Origin: an uncultured Prevotella sp.
Lineage (GTDB): Bacteria; Bacteroidota; Bacteroidia; Bacteroidales; Bacteroidaceae
Assembly (NCBI GenBank): GCA_900541575.1
Contig: UQKO01000056.1
Location: 1-16,963, forward strand
DNA length: 16,963 bases
Direction of reading: 5' to 3'
Part shown: positions 15,666 through 16,963 of the stretch, piece after piece
Position numbering within the stretch: the stretch's first letter is position 1
Layout: the number at the start of each line of letters is the position of its first letter
Position numbers and translations under genes: made by a program
Notes under the pieces: generated by a model
Database searches by the model: none
Told to the model about the DNA's origin: nothing
The model's input: only the letters and a program-made list of their open reading frames with translations

Positions 15666-15979
15666 CTTATTTTTTGTCAGTATGTGAGCTTTTTCGCCAA
15701 ATAACCCTTGAAAAAAGCCTCTTCTTATCCATTTCTTTCGCCATTTTCTGTCCTGTGATTTGGAACTTACCTGGGGCGAATGGTGGGCAGAAGAAAGGAA
15801 TGCTGCGTAAGGGATGTTTGAAACGTATCGTTTTTAACTGAAGTTTCAGGTTCAGCCCGTCCATACTAAATCCGTAATTAAGATGAGTTTTGCAACCACA
15901 TGCTCGCGAGATAAGGAAACGACTTTCTTTAGAGAAAACTTAAATTTTTAAGATCTGCTAGCGAAAAGTGCTCTTTTCT
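15666..15979. other. Divergent intergenic region, no gene seen
   Basis: This is the non-coding stretch between the minus-strand block and the DUF805 gene. The only recognisable item is TTCAGCCCGT (15851-15860) followed after four bases by ACTAAATCCG (15865-15874). The same two motifs occur in the same order at 297-306 and 312-321, five bases apart. A 65-codon minus-strand frame at 15667-15864 has no family features and is not accepted. Confidence 0.5.
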
Positions 15980-16010
15980 TTTGCTTTTTCCTCTTTTGTG
16001 ACTATCTTTG
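15980..16010 (+). promoter_or_regulatory. Bacteroidota-type promoter of the DUF805 gene
   Basis: TTTG (15980-15983), a 19-base spacer and TATCTTTG (16003-16010) match the Bacteroidota -33/-7 consensus fully. Transcription would start near 16016-16018, giving a leader of about 55 bases. Confidence 0.8.
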
Positions 16011-16072
16011 TCACGCACTCTCTTTGAAATGGGTGCAAACCTTAGTATTAACCCTAAAATCTACATTACGTT

Positions 16073-16465
16073 ATGGGACTTTCAGAAGCTGTGAAAAGTG
16101 TGTTTTCCAAGTATGCCACTTTTCAAGGACGTGCCTCTCGTTCAGAGTATTGGTTCTTTTATCTGTTTAATATTTTGCTAGAAATAGGTTTGCTCATTGT
16201 TGGCCTTATCTTAGGTGCTATCGTAGGAAAAGGCACAGGAGCTTTGGCGGGCATGGGTATAGCCTACGTACTGCTTTGTATCTATGGTCTTATTGCCCTT
16301 ATCCCTAGCATTTCCGTATTTGTGCGCCGTATGCACGATATAGGTCGTTCTGGTTGGTGGTATTGGTTAGCCTTAGTTCCTTTAGTGGGCGTCATTGTTT
16401 TGTTAGTGTTCCTGCTGACGGGCAGTGATCGCGGCGACAATCAGTATGGGCCGGAGCCTCTTTAG
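16073..16465 (+). CDS. DUF805 family integral membrane protein
   Basis: A 130-residue inner-membrane protein. It shows the DUF805 signatures: FQGRASRSEYWFFYLF (17-32) before the first membrane helix, RRMHDIGRSGWWYW near 84-97, and a C-terminal GDNQYGP (120-126). Hydrophobic stretches at about 27-52, 59-80 and 95-115 give three or four membrane helices. The family is widespread (for example YhaH/YhaI of E. coli) and has no established biochemical function. The gene is a self-contained unit, with its own consensus promoter 63 bases upstream and a strong terminator 26 bases downstream. It is the only plus-strand gene here. Confidence 0.92.
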   Translation: MGLSEAVKSVFSKYATFQGRASRSEYWFFYLFNILLEIGLLIVGLILGAIVGKGTGALAGMGIAYVLLCIYGLIALIPSISVFVRRMHDIGRSGWWYWLALVPLVGVIVLLVFLLTGSDRGDNQYGPEPL

Positions 16466-16477
16466 TGGAAACGAATA

Positions 16478-16541
16478 TCCGTCTTACGGAGAATCCGCTT
16501 CATCCTTCTGCTATAGTGCGGAGGATGAGGCGGATTTTTTG
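16478..16541 (+). terminator. Rho-independent terminator of the DUF805 gene
   Basis: AATCCGCTTCATCC (16492-16505) pairs with GGATGAGGCGGATT (16523-16536) over 14 positions, one of them a G-U wobble. The stem runs into TTTTTTG. A small hairpin, TCCGT-ctt-ACGGA (16478-16490), lies just before it. Confidence 0.92.
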
Positions 16542-16599
16542 TGTTTGATAGAGAGGATAATGTTTCGCGCAAGCTTTAGATGGGCATTCAAGTTATGCG

Positions 16600-16680
16600 A
16601 AAAGGCCGTTCATGTTATCGTCCTTCGACCGAAGGACGATGACTTAGAATACGTTCTAAGAAAACTTCCATGGCCTTTTT
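16600..16680. repeat. Folded element with two hairpins inside a closing stem
   Basis: AAAAGGCC (16600-16607) and GGCCTTTT (16672-16679) form an outer stem, followed by T at 16680. Inside are two perfect hairpins, ATCGTCCTTCG (16617-16627) with its inverse at 16630-16640, and CTTAGAA-tacg-TTCTAAG (16643-16660). The result is a three-way-junction fold. No promoter match is seen on either strand nearby, and no flanking target duplication. It could be a small non-autonomous element or a structured RNA. Confidence 0.55.
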
Positions 16681-16800
16681 GCCTAACAACAATATACTTA
16701 ACTTAAAGAGGACACTGCAACGCCCAGTGAACAACGGGAAAGTCTGGATTAGCGGATATTTTTGGTTGTTTGATAAGGAAAGCGATTTGTCTTCCCGTCC
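16681..16800. other. Non-coding stretch, nothing recognised
   Basis: No gene, hairpin or paired promoter is recognised. A lone TATTTTTG at 16757-16764 matches a -7 box but has no -33 partner. Overlapping frames of 78 and 92 codons run through the adjoining repeats and show no family features. Confidence 0.4.
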
Positions 16801-16954
16801 ACAGATGCCCGTTTTTCCATTCACAGATGCCCGTTCCCTCTTTTGCAGATGCCCATCTTTACGTCTACCACTGCCGTGCGGCAGCTTTACCACAGGCCTG
16901 TGGTAGCTCTACCGCTGCCGTGTGGTAGCTCTACCACAGGCCTGTGGTAGACGT
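16801..16954. repeat. 22-base-period tandem array with palindromic units
   Basis: Seven units start in register at 16801, 16823, 16845, 16867, 16889, 16911 and 16933. The first three begin (A/G)CAGATGCCC. The last four begin ACC(A/G)C and contain palindromes: TACCACAGGCCTGTGGTA perfect at 16888-16905 and 16932-16949, and CTGCCG-tg-CGGCAG at 16871-16884. ACGTCTACCAC (16861-16871) is the exact inverse of 16944-16954, so the last four units also sit within one large inverted repeat. The array approaches the window edge and may continue. Confidence 0.8.
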
Positions 16955-16963
16955 GAAAGTCTT

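Noticed and set aside
15667..15864. A 65-codon minus-strand frame upstream of the acetyltransferase gene
   Set aside because: Its composition is untypical, it has no homologous motif, and it lies in a promoter-containing gap.
16615..16906. Overlapping frames on both strands at the right end
   Set aside because: They run through hairpins and the 22-base array, whose period is not a multiple of three. No protein features are present.
16801..16954. CRISPR array
   Set aside because: The units are contiguous 22-mers with no unique spacers between them, and no cas gene is present.

Overview
The window looks like a chromosomal segment of a Bacteroidales bacterium (phylum Bacteroidota), possibly Prevotellaceae or Porphyromonadaceae. 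The evidence is Bacteroidota-type promoters (TTTG or TTG, about 20 bases, then TAnnTTTG), weak or absent Shine-Dalgarno sequences, a Bacteroidota-type DeaD helicase and ParE, a PF13568-like outer-membrane barrel, and a secreted protein with a type IX secretion-like C-terminal tail. The genus cannot be fixed from the sequence alone.

Layout. All genes but one lie on the minus strand. From right to left they are a GNAT-like acetyltransferase, parE (topoisomerase IV subunit B), coaD (phosphopantetheine adenylyltransferase), an S41 C-terminal processing peptidase, a DeaD-type RNA helicase and an outer-membrane barrel protein. The gaps between these six are 60 to 141 bases, so they may be largely co-transcribed. 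A hairpin with a T-rich tail (about 7128-7167) closes the block. Next come a repeat-filled 800-base gap, a 1238-residue secreted surface protein with its own promoter and terminator, and gyrB with its terminator. At the right end a single plus-strand DUF805 membrane-protein gene has a near-ideal promoter and a strong terminator.

Function. The genes are mostly housekeeping: two type II topoisomerase B subunits, coenzyme A synthesis, RNA remodelling and envelope proteolysis. I see no defence system, CRISPR array, integrase, transposase, rRNA or tRNA. The surface protein is the only accessory-looking gene. It has three similar lectin-like modules and one discoidin-like module, and it uses optimal-looking codons.

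The unusual material is in the non-coding DNA, which is dense in repeats of several unrelated kinds. There is a REP/BIME-like inverted pair (55-210), a GGCTGA hairpin cluster (2529-2700) and a 131-base tandem duplication (6844-7105). There are helically phased CTAG repeats (9992-10051), a C-rich leader shared by parE and the barrel gene, a folded element (16600-16680), and a 22-base-period palindromic array running to the window edge (16801-16954). No clear new multi-gene system is visible. The best leads are these repeat families, a possible small RNA at about 7128-7208, and the modular surface protein.
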